Positions 8,600-16,638 are shown, counted from the stretch's first letter. The stretch: DNA of 64,000 nucleotides from Actinomycetales bacterium (GCA_020444245.1 JAHLLI010000002.1:186001-250000), one strand, 5' to 3'. The notes: generated by a model not told the origin, from the sequence alone. Program-made: numbers and translations.

Positions 8600-9034
8600 T
8601 CAGCCCGCGCCGGCCAGCAGCGCGAGCAGCCAGATCCCGTAGCCCAGGGTCACCACGCCCAGCACCGAGACGGCCACGGTCACCCGCCGTCGCCCCACCG
8701 CGCCCAGCCCCAGGTCGAAGGCGATCGCGCGCACGCCGAGCATCGCGTGCCAGGTCACCACGACCAGGAAGAGTGCCTCGATCACCAGCATCAGCGGGCT
8801 GGCCAGGTAGGCGATCACCGCGTCGTAGTCCCGTAGGCCGGCGGGGGCGTCCACCACGAAGTGCTGCGCCACGAGGTGCACCACCACGAGCACGCCCAGC
8901 GCGCCCCCGGTGACCACCTGTGCGATCCAGCCCCAGCTGCCGCCGGACGCCCGCGCGGGGGCCCCGACCCGTCGCTCCTCAGGTGCGCGCCCGTCGAGCG
9001 CCCCACCGGTGCGGTCTCGAACGTCCACGCTCAT
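8600..9034 (-). CDS. SdhD-type cytochrome b membrane anchor
   Basis: A 144-residue protein with three hydrophobic helices after a hydrophilic N-terminus of about 30 residues. Histidines in VVHLVAQHF and TWHAMLGVRAI match the haem b and quinone-site positions of succinate dehydrogenase/fumarate reductase small anchors. It starts 3 bp after the SdhC-type gene ends and is the last gene of the three-gene minus-strand operon. Because the flavoprotein of this operon is GlpA-like, the complex is probably not an ordinary succinate dehydrogenase, so I do not assign the symbol sdhD. The 3' end is only 4 bp from the convergent marR-type gene. Confidence 0.8.
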   Translation of the reverse strand: MSVDVRDRTGGALDGRAPEERRVGAPARASGGSWGWIAQVVTGGALGVLVVVHLVAQHFVVDAPAGLRDYDAVIAYLASPLMLVIEALFLVVVTWHAMLGVRAIAFDLGLGAVGRRRVTVAVSVLGVVTLGYGIWLLALLAGAG

Positions 9035-9037
9035 CGC

Positions 9038-9436
9038 TCAGCCCTCCGCCAGCAGCGCCACGGCCGCCACCACGAGCGCCACGACGCTGACCACGACCAC
9101 GCCGACCAGCAGCGCGCGCTGGCGGCGCACCGCCACGCCGGAACCGACCAGGCCCACCCGCACGCCGTTCGCCGCGTGCCAGACCACCGCGGCGAACAGC
9201 ACCAGGTCCACCACCAGGAACGCCTTGTGCTGGGCCAGGGTGACGAACGAGTCCCAGCTCTCGGCGCCGCGCGCCAGCAGGGACAGCACCGCCAGGTGCA
9301 GGTAGAGGTAGCCCACCAGGACCAGCGCCGAGACCCGGTTGGCCACGAACGCCCACGTCGGCGTGCCACCTCCGGGATGCGCCAGCCAGCCGCGCAGGCC
9401 GCGGCGTCCGGCCCTCGTGCCGCTCTGGGCGCTCAT
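9038..9436 (-). CDS. SdhC-type cytochrome b membrane anchor
   Basis: A 132-residue, three-helix protein. ANRVSALVLVGYLYLHLAVL corresponds to the first helix and quinone-site region of SdhC/FrdC anchors, and VVWHAANGVRVGL to the haem-histidine helix that precedes a GxR motif. Its ATG overlaps the stop of the upstream GlpA-SdhB fusion (4 bp, ATGA), so synthesis is coupled and a stoichiometric membrane complex is expected. It would carry haem b and form the menaquinone site together with the SdhD-type protein. Confidence 0.8.
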   Translation of the reverse strand: MSAQSGTRAGRRGLRGWLAHPGGGTPTWAFVANRVSALVLVGYLYLHLAVLSLLARGAESWDSFVTLAQHKAFLVVDLVLFAAVVWHAANGVRVGLVGSGVAVRRQRALLVGVVVVSVVALVVAAVALLAEG

Positions 9437-11529
9437 CGGGTCGCCGCCTCCCGGTCGTCGGTCCGGGACCGGCCCGCGCCGTCCCGTCCGCCCCGGTGCC
9501 CGAGCCCCAGGTGCCGCCGGGTCAGGGCGCCGCGAAGCGCCATGATGCCGCCGGCCGGGTCGGCGCCCGTGGGGCACACCTCGCTGCAGGCGAAGCTCAG
9601 GTGGCAGCGCCAGCAGCCCTGGTGGTCGTCGACGCCGTCCAGCACCGAGATCGCGTCCAGCCCACGCGGCTCGGCGACCACCCGCCACGCCGCGCCCAAC
9701 GCGGCCGGTCCCAGGTAGTCCGGGTCGGTCCCGGTGATCGGGCAGGCGGACACGCACAGGCCGCACTCGACGCAGTCCTCCAGGCGCATCGCCCGGTCCT
9801 CGGCGCCGCGCGCGCCGTCGGCGGGCACGTGCTCGCTCGCCCGCACCAGCGGGCGGCCGATCCCGTCGAGGCGGGTGTACAGCTCGGTCATGTCGACCAC
9901 CAGGTCGCTGAGCACCGGCGCGTTCGCGATCGGCTCGACCTTCACGACGCCATCCGGCAGGTCGTCCAGCCCGGTGACGCAGCCGAGCACCTCGGCCCCG
10001 TTGACCCGCAGTCCGCAGGTGCCGCACGAGGAGTGGCAGCAGGAGTGGCGCAGGGTGAGCGTCGGGTCGTCGTGCCAACGCACCGCGCGCAGCGCGTCCA
10101 GCACGGTGGTGCCGGGCTCGACGATCACCTCGTACTCGACGGGGACCGGTTCGGGCCAGCCGGGCTTCCAGCGCGACACCGCCAGTCGGCGGGTGGTCAG
10201 CGGCAGGTTCGAGGTGTCGACGCCGTCGCCTGCCGCGCTCGTCGGCCGCGCGCACGTCCGGGCGGGCTCGCGCCCGGCGGTCCGGCGGGGCGCGGGGGCC
10301 GTCATGTGCGAGGGGGTCGTGCGACGCGCCGCCTCCTGGGCGCCGCGCTCGGCGACGTACGCGGTGTGCGGTGCGAGCACGGTGTCGCGGGTCCGGCACG
10401 GCTCGTCGACGCCGAGCTTGCGGCACACCACGTCGGCGGTGGCCTCGGCCATCGCGCGCAGCGTGGTCGCCTTGCCGCCGGAGATCGTGACGAAGCCCTC
10501 GACGCCGTCGCGCTCCGCGTGGTCGAAGCACTTGAACGTGCGCGACAGCTCGCGTCCGGTCTGGGAGCCGGCGTCGCCGATCAGGGGCCGGACGGCCGAC
10601 CAGGCGGCCCGGATCTCCGCGTCGGCGACCGCCGGGACCAGGCGGGAGCCCTGCTCGATCATGGTGCGCACGTGGTCCGCAGGCAGGTGCAGCTCATCCG
10701 GGTCGTCGACCACCCACGAGCTGGTCCCGATCACCGACAGCTCGCGCTGGGGCAGGACGATGTCGCCGTCGCCGGACGGGTGCAGCCGGTTGATCACCAT
10801 CTCGCAGGGCCGCATGCGAACCGCGACGAGCACGCCGGGCGAGCACCGCACCGGCACCTGGACCCCGGCCATGTCGGCGACCCGCTGGGCCCACGGCCCC
10901 GTCGCGTTGACCACCAGGTCGGCGGCCAGCTCGGACTCCTCGCCGCTCACGTCGTCGCGGACCTGGACCCCGGTGACCGCGCCGTTCTCCCGGCGCAGGC
11001 CGACGACGCTGGTGTACGTCCGGACCACCGCGCCGTTGCGCTGGGCCGAGGCGAAGAACCGCAGCGGCAGCCGCATCGCGTCCATCGTGCCGTCCGGCAC
11101 GCGCACCGCGGCCTTGATCGCCGGTGACAGCCCGGGCGCGACGCGCAGGGCCTCGGCGGGGGAGAGCACGGCCGCCGGGATGTCGCACGCCTCACAGCCC
11201 TCGACGAACCGCGGCAGGTAGTCCATGTCCTCGTCGGTGAGGGCGACGAACAGGCCGTCGTTCAGCTCGAACGAGCCGGGCGCGATCCGGCGCAGGATCC
11301 GGTTCTCGGTGATGCACTCGACGGCGGACTCGGTGTCGGACACCGCGTAGCGACCGCCGCTGTGCAGCAGCCCGTGATGGCGTCCGGTGGTCCCGGACGT
11401 GACCTCGCCGCGCTCCAGGACGGTGACCCGCAACCCCCGCAGGGCGAGGTCGTGGGCCACGGCGCCGCCGGTGCCCCCACCCCCGATCACGATGACGTGC
11501 GGCCTGTCTCCAGGGAGGGCTGTCGGCAC
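9433..11529 (-). CDS. Fusion: GlpA-type FAD glycerol-3-phosphate dehydrogenase + SdhB-type iron-sulfur protein
   Basis: A 698-residue chimera. Residues 1-400 are an FAD-dependent dehydrogenase of the GlpA/GlpD (DAO) family: dinucleotide motif VIVIGGGGTGG, then TSGTTGRHHGLLHSGGRYAV and ENRILRRI, which are typical of the anaerobic glycerol-3-phosphate dehydrogenase GlpA. After a low-complexity linker (about 405-445), the C-terminal half is SdhB/FrdB-like. It has a plant-type 2Fe-2S site CX4CX2CX11C (CCHSSCGTC, near 495-515), a 4Fe-4S site CVECGLCVSACP (near 585) and the 3Fe-4S motif CX2CX5CX3CP (near 640-650). GTG at 11529 is chosen because AGGAGG lies 8 nt upstream and overlaps the earlier GTG at 11538. 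An internal ATG (10305) at the junction has no Shine-Dalgarno. Expected reaction: glycerol 3-phosphate to dihydroxyacetone phosphate, with electrons passed to menaquinone through the downstream anchors. Confidence 0.82.
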   Translation of the reverse strand: MPTALPGDRPHVIVIGGGGTGGAVAHDLALRGLRVTVLERGEVTSGTTGRHHGLLHSGGRYAVSDTESAVECITENRILRRIAPGSFELNDGLFVALTDEDMDYLPRFVEGCEACDIPAAVLSPAEALRVAPGLSPAIKAAVRVPDGTMDAMRLPLRFFASAQRNGAVVRTYTSVVGLRRENGAVTGVQVRDDVSGEESELAADLVVNATGPWAQRVADMAGVQVPVRCSPGVLVAVRMRPCEMVINRLHPSGDGDIVLPQRELSVIGTSSWVVDDPDELHLPADHVRTMIEQGSRLVPAVADAEIRAAWSAVRPLIGDAGSQTGRELSRTFKCFDHAERDGVEGFVTISGGKATTLRAMAEATADVVCRKLGVDEPCRTRDTVLAPHTAYVAERGAQEAARRTTPSHMTAPAPRRTAGREPARTCARPTSAAGDGVDTSNLPLTTRRLAVSRWKPGWPEPVPVEYEVIVEPGTTVLDALRAVRWHDDPTLTLRHSCCHSSCGTCGLRVNGAEVLGCVTGLDDLPDGVVKVEPIANAPVLSDLVVDMTELYTRLDGIGRPLVRASEHVPADGARGAEDRAMRLEDCVECGLCVSACPITGTDPDYLGPAALGAAWRVVAEPRGLDAISVLDGVDDHQGCWRCHLSFACSEVCPTGADPAGGIMALRGALTRRHLGLGHRGGRDGAGRSRTDDREAATR

Positions 11530-11565
11530 TGTCCCCACCTCCTCGATGAGGTGCGCAGCACTATC

Positions 11566-11571
11566 ACGTTA
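11566..11571 (-). promoter_or_regulatory. Candidate -10 element for GlpA-SdhB operon
   Basis: On the minus strand TAACGT fits TANNNT, 37 bp upstream of the chosen GTG, in the only AT-rich patch of the 214-bp divergent region shared with the HNH gene. No clear -35 is visible. Confidence 0.35.
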
Positions 11572-11743
11572 TGCCTGGTGGGAGGGGAGGCGGCAGGGTC
11601 CATCGTCCTTCACCCGCCCGCGCGGCGCTGCCGTTCGAGAGCCGATGACGGCACGACGGGCGCGCCGGTCCCGCGTGCCAGACCCGGTTGTCGACCTCGC
11701 TCCGGTCGCGTGTCGGACCTTGACGGTATCGTACAGGTGTTCG

Positions 11744-13264
11744 ATGTCGGGGGGTGGTCTGGTGACCGTGGTCGCTGCGGGGCCGAGCGCGCCCTGGGCG
11801 TGGAGCGAGCGCCATCCGGTCGCCGCGGAGCTGGAGGCTCGGAGCGCGTCGGTCGGTCTCGTGTCCCGGCTTGTCGAGCTGGATCCGGCCGTGGTGGACG
11901 ACGCGGCGCTGGTCGAGGGCATTGCGGGGTGGGAGCGGGCCGGCGCGTGGGTGGCGGGGCGGCAGGCGAGGTGGGTGGCCGAGCTGGGCGCCCGGGCCGT
12001 GCGCGGCTCGGAGGTGGATCGTGTGCCTGACGAGGTCGCGGCCCGGCTCGCGATCACGCGGCGGGCGGCCGAGCACAAGGTCGAGCTCGCGCTGGGGCTG
12101 CAGCGCCACCCGCGGCTGGCCGCCGCGCTGGAGGAGGGGTCGGTCTCGGCGCGCAAGGTCGAGGTGCTGGTGCATGACACCGAGCACCTGCCGCGTGCGC
12201 TGGCCGATGAGGTGATCGCCCGGGTCCTGGAGACGGCGGACGAGCGCACCGTCCCGCAGCTGCGCGCCGACGTCCGCGCGACCGAGCTCGCGCTCGACGC
12301 CGAGGCCGCGGCGGCCCGGCACGCGGTCGCGCGCCGGGAGCGCTGCGTGCGGATGACGCCCGCGCCGGATGCGATGGCGTGGATCCGTGCCCTGCTGCCC
12401 GCTGCCGACGCCGCTGCGGTGATGACGGCTCTCGACGGTGCCGCTGCGGCGCGCGAGCCGGGCGAGGAGCGGACCGCCGACCAGCGTCGGGCCGACGCCT
12501 TGACCGCGATGGCGCGACGGGTGCTCGACTCCGGGCTCGGTCCCGACGGTGTGCCGCTGCCGGTACGCCAGCACCGGCGGCCCCACCTGCTCCTCACGGT
12601 CGCCGGTGAGTGCGGCGGCGCGGGGTCCGGGCGTGGGAGTGCCGGCGTGGGCGCGGCGCGCGCCGCCGTCACCGCCGGGGATGCCTGCGTGGGTGCGGTG
12701 GGCGCCTGCGTGGGTGCGGGGGACGCCTGCGTGGGTGCGGGGCCTGCCGCGCAGGTCGCACACCTGGCCGGGTACGGGCCGGTGCCGCTGGCGGCCGTCG
12801 CGCACCTGCTCGACGAGGCGACACGGGAGCTCGTGCGGGTCGACGAGGACGGTGTGGCGGTCGTCGACGTCGCCGGGACGGACGGGTACCGGCCCTGCGC
12901 CGAGCTCGCCCGGGCGATCGTCGACCGGGACCGGACCTGCCGGTTCCCCGGGTGCCGGGTCCAGGCCGCGCGCTGCGACATCGACCACGTGGAGCCGTTC
13001 GACCCGGACCGGCCCGCGCGCTGGCAGACCGTCGAGCAGAACCTCCAGGCGCTGTGCCGCCACCATCACCGACTCAAGACACACGGCGGCTGGTACGTCA
13101 GCCGGGACCCGATCAGCGGGGCCACCCTGTGGCGCTCACCGACCGGACGCGTCTACATCGTCAGCCTCGAACCGGTGCTGCCCGCGACCCTGCGGGGCCC
13201 AAGGGACCCGCGGGACCCACAGCACCCGCAGGACCCGCCGGACCCACGGGCGCGGACCGGCTAG
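11744..13264 (+). CDS. DUF222 / HNH endonuclease (13E12 repeat-like)
   Basis: A 506-residue protein of the DUF222-HNH family, known in mycobacteria as the 13E12 repeat family. The N-terminal helical DUF222 region spans about 20-300 (ARLAITRRAAEHKVELAL, LEEGSVSARKVEVL). A Gly/Ala/Val segment with three near-identical seven-residue repeats (about 310-335) precedes the HNH domain near 385-450: paired cysteines CRFPGC, the metal-binding CDIDHVEPF, an asparagine in the EQNLQALC helix and CRHHHRLKTH. Active-site residues are intact, so nuclease activity is possible. The biological role of this multicopy family is unresolved. The extreme C-terminus is a Pro/Asp/Arg repeat tail (RDPRDPQHPQDPPDP). The ATG follows a TATCGT hexamer by 11 bp, suggesting a very short leader; a GTG at 11762 is the alternative. 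Confidence 0.82.
   Translation: MSGGGLVTVVAAGPSAPWAWSERHPVAAELEARSASVGLVSRLVELDPAVVDDAALVEGIAGWERAGAWVAGRQARWVAELGARAVRGSEVDRVPDEVAARLAITRRAAEHKVELALGLQRHPRLAAALEEGSVSARKVEVLVHDTEHLPRALADEVIARVLETADERTVPQLRADVRATELALDAEAAAARHAVARRERCVRMTPAPDAMAWIRALLPAADAAAVMTALDGAAAAREPGEERTADQRRADALTAMARRVLDSGLGPDGVPLPVRQHRRPHLLLTVAGECGGAGSGRGSAGVGAARAAVTAGDACVGAVGACVGAGDACVGAGPAAQVAHLAGYGPVPLAAVAHLLDEATRELVRVDEDGVAVVDVAGTDGYRPCAELARAIVDRDRTCRFPGCRVQAARCDIDHVEPFDPDRPARWQTVEQNLQALCRHHHRLKTHGGWYVSRDPISGATLWRSPTGRVYIVSLEPVLPATLRGPRDPRDPQHPQDPPDPRARTG
12683..12745 (+). repeat. Three tandem 21-bp repeats inside HNH gene
   Basis: The 16-bp core GCCTGCGTGGGTGCGG recurs at 12683, 12704 and 12725. The 21-bp period keeps the frame and encodes repeats of ACVGAG-type heptads between the DUF222 and HNH parts. 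Copy number may vary between strains by slippage. Confidence 0.8.
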
Positions 13265-13335
13265 GCCCGCCCGAAGCATGCCGCGGCCCTGGCCGGCCCG
13301 GCCGGGCGTGCGGTGTGTGCTCCCGGTGGCGGTGT

Positions 13336-13369
13336 GCCGGCCGGCTGCGAGGATGGCAGTCCGGCCGGC
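13336..13369. terminator. Hairpin after HNH gene
   Basis: GCCGGCCGG and CCGGCCGGC can form a 9-bp stem with a 16-nt loop in the 124 bp between the HNH and DUF385 genes. It could terminate the HNH transcript; chance is not excluded because the arms are simple GC repeats. Confidence 0.3.
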
Positions 13370-13388
13370 CCGATCCCGTGGAGAGTCG

Positions 13389-13826
13389 ATGCCCAGCAGG
13401 TTCACCCTCGCTGCCATGAACGCGGTGCACCGTGGCCTGATCGCGGTGTCCTTCGGGCGGTGGGGGTGGCGGCTGGGCAGCACACCGGTTCTCGAGCTCA
13501 CCACCACCGGACGCCGGTCGGGGCTGCCGCGCTCGACCATGCTGACCTCGCCGCTGCAGCTGGGCGACGCGCTCGTGGTGGTCGCCTCGCGCGGCGGGGA
13601 CGACCAGCACCCCGCGTGGTTGCTCAACCTGCGCGCGAACCCGGAGGTGCAGGTGGCGCTGGAGGGCCGGCCCGCGGTGACGATGCGCGCCAGGGAGATG
13701 ACCGACGACGAACGCGCCCGGCACTGGCCGACGATCACCTCGACGCACCCCAACTACGCCGCCTACCAGCGCAGGACGGATCGCGTGATCCCCCTCGTGG
13801 TGCTCGAGCCGGTGGTCGGAGGGTGA
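13389..13826 (+). CDS. DUF385 / deazaflavin (F420)-dependent nitroreductase-family protein
   Basis: A 145-residue single-domain split-barrel protein. The block LELTTTGRRSGLPRSTML, followed by VVVASRGGDDQHPAWLLNL and NPEVQVALEG, is characteristic of the DUF385 family (Ddn-like), whose members bind deazaflavin F420 and reduce various substrates or protect against oxidative stress. GGAGAG lies 3-8 bp before the ATG. The stop overlaps the GTG of the next gene (GTGA), forming a two-gene unit. The substrate cannot be inferred. F420 usage in the host is implied only through family membership. Confidence 0.75.
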   Translation: MPSRFTLAAMNAVHRGLIAVSFGRWGWRLGSTPVLELTTTGRRSGLPRSTMLTSPLQLGDALVVVASRGGDDQHPAWLLNLRANPEVQVALEGRPAVTMRAREMTDDERARHWPTITSTHPNYAAYQRRTDRVIPLVVLEPVVGG

Positions 13827-14227
13827 CGGAGGGCGCGGGCGTCCTCGTGGTTGACGCCGCGAACGTCGTCGGCTCCCGCCCGGACGGCTGGTGGAACGAT
13901 CGCGTCGGCGCCGCCGAGCGGCTGCTCGCCGGCCTGGCCGCCGCCGTCGCGCGTGGCGACCGGCCCGACCTCGCGGCCCGCCGCATCGTCGTGGTGCTCG
14001 AGGGTCGCGCCAACGAGGCGGCGCCGGGCGGGGTGCCCGGGATCGAGATCGTGCGCGCACCGCGCGACGGCGACGGTGCGATCGTCGACGTGGTCGGCGA
14101 ACGGGCCGTCGACGACGTGCTCGTCGTCACCTCCGACCGCGAGCTGCGGCGGCGGGTGCAGCAGCGCGGCGCGTCCGTGCGGGGCGCGGGCTGGCTGCGC
14201 GACGTGCTGGACGCCGCGCAGCCCTGA
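13823..14227 (+). CDS. NYN/PIN-like (YacP-type) putative RNase
   Basis: A 134-residue protein with the alternating strand-helix pattern of the NYN/PIN superfamily. An N-terminal VLVVDAANVVGSRPDGWW contains the first acidic residue and the conserved Asn. A central strand VVVLEG precedes a helix, then VLVVTSDRELRRRV carries the second acidic cluster. PIN-like enzymes are Mg-dependent RNases. The sequence is short and degenerate, so this is a fold-level call; such proteins are often annotated only as hypothetical. It is translationally coupled to the DUF385 gene. Confidence 0.6.
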   Translation: MTEGAGVLVVDAANVVGSRPDGWWNDRVGAAERLLAGLAAAVARGDRPDLAARRIVVVLEGRANEAAPGGVPGIEIVRAPRDGDGAIVDVVGERAVDDVLVVTSDRELRRRVQQRGASVRGAGWLRDVLDAAQP

Positions 14228-14577
14228 GCCCCGCGCCCCCGAACGCCGCGGCCAGCGGCCCCACGTCCGCCTGAGGTCGCCGCTCTCGGGGCTCGGACGT
14301 ACGCTCCGGGACGGGTCGACTGCGCCCCCCGCCGGCTCGCTCGGACACCACGTCGTGGGCCTTGCGCCGAGTCCCTTCCGGTGACCGCTTCGGTGAGTGT
14401 CCGGCGCGCGTCGAGTCCCCGAACAATGACGCCTACCCATTTTCGGGCTCCCATTCCTGGGAATTACCTTGGAATTGCGGAGACATCGTGAACATGCCCT
14501 TCCAGCATTCGCGGGCCCAAGTTCCCGGAGTGACGATCGCCCGGCCGGGCACCCGGTCCGGCGGAAGGAGTCCCCCT
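14228..14577. other. 350-bp intergenic region upstream of XylF-type gene
   Basis: No coding potential is apparent. The first 200 bp are ordinary GC-rich sequence. Bases 14430-14490 are unusually AT-rich and hold the candidate promoter and inverted repeat listed separately. Bases 14490-14577 would be the leader of the importer operon. Confidence 0.6.
14441..14470 (+). promoter_or_regulatory. Candidate promoter with operator-like inverted repeat
   Basis: TTTCGG (14441-14446) and TACCTT (14465-14470, TANNNT type) are 18 bp apart. The spacer contains the palindrome ATTCCTGGGAAT (14453-14464). A repressor bound between -35 and -10 would block transcription, as expected for sugar importers under LacI/ROK-type control; no regulator gene is adjacent. 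Confidence 0.4.
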
Positions 14578-15807
14578 ATGTCTCGACGTCGAACCCTGCC
14601 GGTCATGGCGGTCGTGGCCGCCTCCGGTCTGATCCTGGCAGGTTGCAGCTCATCGACGAGCAGCGGCTCTACGAGCTCGGGCTCATCGTCGCCCAGCATG
14701 TCGTCGTCATCGGCGTCGATGCCGCAGGTCGACGCTAGCGCCTTCACGGCGGACTTCTCGGTGATGACTCAGCTCAAGGACCTCGCGGCCCAGGGCAAGG
14801 GCATGGTCGGTGTGCTCCTGCCGGACACCACCACCTCGACGCGCTACGTGCAGTACGACGCGCCCTACCTCAAGAAGGCGTTCGAGACCGCCGGCCTGTC
14901 GGCCGACCAGTTCAAGATCGACAACGCCAACGGCAGCGCGTCCACCATGCAGACGCAGGCCGAGGCGGACATCAACGCCGGCGCGTCGGTGCTGCTGGTG
15001 GACCCGCTCGACCCGGGCAGCGGCGCGGCCATCGAGTCCAAGGCGAAGGCGGCGGGCGTCGCGGTGATCGACTACGACCGCCTGGTCACCGGTGGCCCCA
15101 AGGACCGGTACTACGTGTCCTTCGACAACGTGAAGGTCGGCACCCTGATCGGCCAGGGCTTCGTGCAGTGCGTCTCGGACTGGAACGTCAGCAAGCCCCA
15201 GGTGCTGGTCATGGACGGTGACCCGACCGACAACAACGCCACCCTCTTCGCCCAGGGCTACAACGGCGTGCTCAAGTCGTACTTCGACAACGGCACGTAC
15301 ACCAAGGTCGGCGAGCCGGCCGGCACGTGGGACCCGGCGACCGCCGCGACCACCTTCCAGCAGCAGCTCACCGCGCACCCCGAGATCAACGCCGTGGTCA
15401 CGCCCAACGACGACAACGCCAACGCGGTGATCTCGATCCTCAAGGGCAACGGCGTCAAGCCGAAGACGTTCCCGACCACCGGTCAGGACGCCTCGCTGGT
15501 CGGCCTGCAGAACATCCTGACCGGCTACCAGTGCGGCACGGTCTACAAGCCGATCTACCTCGAGGCGCAGGCCGCCGCGGCCCTCGCGCTGTACCTGCGG
15601 GCCGGTGACACCCCGCCGAGCACCCTGGTCAACGCCACGACCAAGGACACCACGCTCAACGCGGACGTCCCGTCGGTCTACACCACCCCGATCTGGGTCA
15701 CGACCGCCAACATGAAGGACACCGTCGTCAAGGACGGCGCCGTGACCACCGCCAAGCTGTGCGCCGGTGACGTGGCGAGCGCCTGCACGGCAGCCGGGAT
15801 CGGCTGA
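14578..15807 (+). CDS. xylF: Sugar ABC transporter binding lipoprotein (XylF-like)
   Basis: A 409-residue lipoprotein. The signal peptide has lipobox LILAGC, followed by a Ser-rich tether of about 40 residues and a periplasmic-binding type-1 domain. The segment VAVIDYDRLVTGGPKDRYYVSFDNVKVG and later TGQDASLVGLQNI, TVYKPI closely follow the xylose-binding protein XylF pattern. It would capture xylose or a related aldose at the outer membrane face and deliver it to the permease. Start ATG 14578 has GGAAGGAG 8 nt upstream. It is first in the xylF-G-H-type operon, 3 bp before the ATPase gene. Substrate specificity is inferred from family resemblance only. Confidence 0.82.
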   Translation: MSRRRTLPVMAVVAASGLILAGCSSSTSSGSTSSGSSSPSMSSSSASMPQVDASAFTADFSVMTQLKDLAAQGKGMVGVLLPDTTTSTRYVQYDAPYLKKAFETAGLSADQFKIDNANGSASTMQTQAEADINAGASVLLVDPLDPGSGAAIESKAKAAGVAVIDYDRLVTGGPKDRYYVSFDNVKVGTLIGQGFVQCVSDWNVSKPQVLVMDGDPTDNNATLFAQGYNGVLKSYFDNGTYTKVGEPAGTWDPATAATTFQQQLTAHPEINAVVTPNDDNANAVISILKGNGVKPKTFPTTGQDASLVGLQNILTGYQCGTVYKPIYLEAQAAAALALYLRAGDTPPSTLVNATTKDTTLNADVPSVYTTPIWVTTANMKDTVVKDGAVTTAKLCAGDVASACTAAGIG

Positions 15808-15810
15808 GCC

Positions 15811-16638
15811 ATGGCGGACGGGGCCTCGGCCCCGCCCCTGTTGTCCCTACGTGGGGTGTCGAAGTCGTTCGGGCCGGTTCATGCCCTGACCGACGTCGAC
15901 CTCGACGTGCCGGCCGGCGCGGTCACCGCGCTGGCCGGCGACAACGGGGCGGGCAAGTCCACCCTGATCAAGTGCATCGCCGGCATCCATCCGCCGGACT
16001 CGGGGGAGGTGCTCTGGGAGGGTCAGCCGGCCCGGATCCACGAGCCGTCGGACGCCGCCGCGCTGGGCATCCAGACCGTGTACCAGGACCTCGCCTTGTG
16101 CGACAACCTGGACATCGTGCAGAACATGTTCCTCGGCCGTGAGCGGCTGCGGCGCGGACAGCTCGACGACGTGTCGATGGAGCAGGCCGCAGCGGAGACC
16201 CTCACCGAGCTCGCGGTCACCACCGTGCGTTCGGTGCGCCAGCAGGTGGCGTCGCTCTCCGGTGGGCAGCGCCAGTCCGTCGCGATCGCCAAGGCGGTGC
16301 TGTGGGAGTCCAAGCTCGTCGTGATGGACGAGCCGACCGCGGCGCTCGGTGTCGCCCAGACCCGCATGGTGCTCGACCTGGTCCGGACGCTCGCCGATCG
16401 CGGGCACGCCGTGCTGCTCATCTCGCACAACATGGTCGACGTGTTCGACGTGGCCGACCGGGTCGCGGTGCTGCGGCACGGGCGGATGGTCGGCGTGCGG
16501 CCGATCGACCAGATCGACCAGCGCATCGTCGTCGACCTGATGACCACCGGGACCTCGGACCGCGAGCCGGACGTGGGGTCGTCCGGGCCGCGCGGCGCGC
16601 GCCGGACCCGGGACACCGACGAGGGGGTGCAGCGATGA
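15811..16638 (+). CDS. xylG: Sugar ABC transporter ATPase (single cassette, XylG-like)
   Basis: A 275-residue ATP-binding protein with Walker A GDNGAGKST, Q-loop VYQDLAL, signature LSGGQRQSV, Walker B LVVMDEPTAALG and switch histidine in LISHN. Unlike the tandem two-cassette XylG/RbsA of enteric bacteria, this is one cassette, the form common in actinobacterial xylose-type systems; it presumably works as a homodimer. The last 30 residues are a charged, low-complexity tail. It overlaps the permease gene by 4 bp (ATGA). Confidence 0.85.
   Translation: MADGASAPPLLSLRGVSKSFGPVHALTDVDLDVPAGAVTALAGDNGAGKSTLIKCIAGIHPPDSGEVLWEGQPARIHEPSDAAALGIQTVYQDLALCDNLDIVQNMFLGRERLRRGQLDDVSMEQAAAETLTELAVTTVRSVRQQVASLSGGQRQSVAIAKAVLWESKLVVMDEPTAALGVAQTRMVLDLVRTLADRGHAVLLISHNMVDVFDVADRVAVLRHGRMVGVRPIDQIDQRIVVDLMTTGTSDREPDVGSSGPRGARRTRDTDEGVQR

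Noticed and set aside
8600-9436. Ordinary succinate dehydrogenase operon sdhCD
   Set aside because: No SdhA-type flavoprotein is adjacent; the flavoprotein in the operon has GlpA motifs.
15811-16638. Truncated two-cassette XylG
   Set aside because: A single cassette of this length is normal for actinobacterial systems, and the gene overlaps the permease gene cleanly with no remnant of a second cassette.
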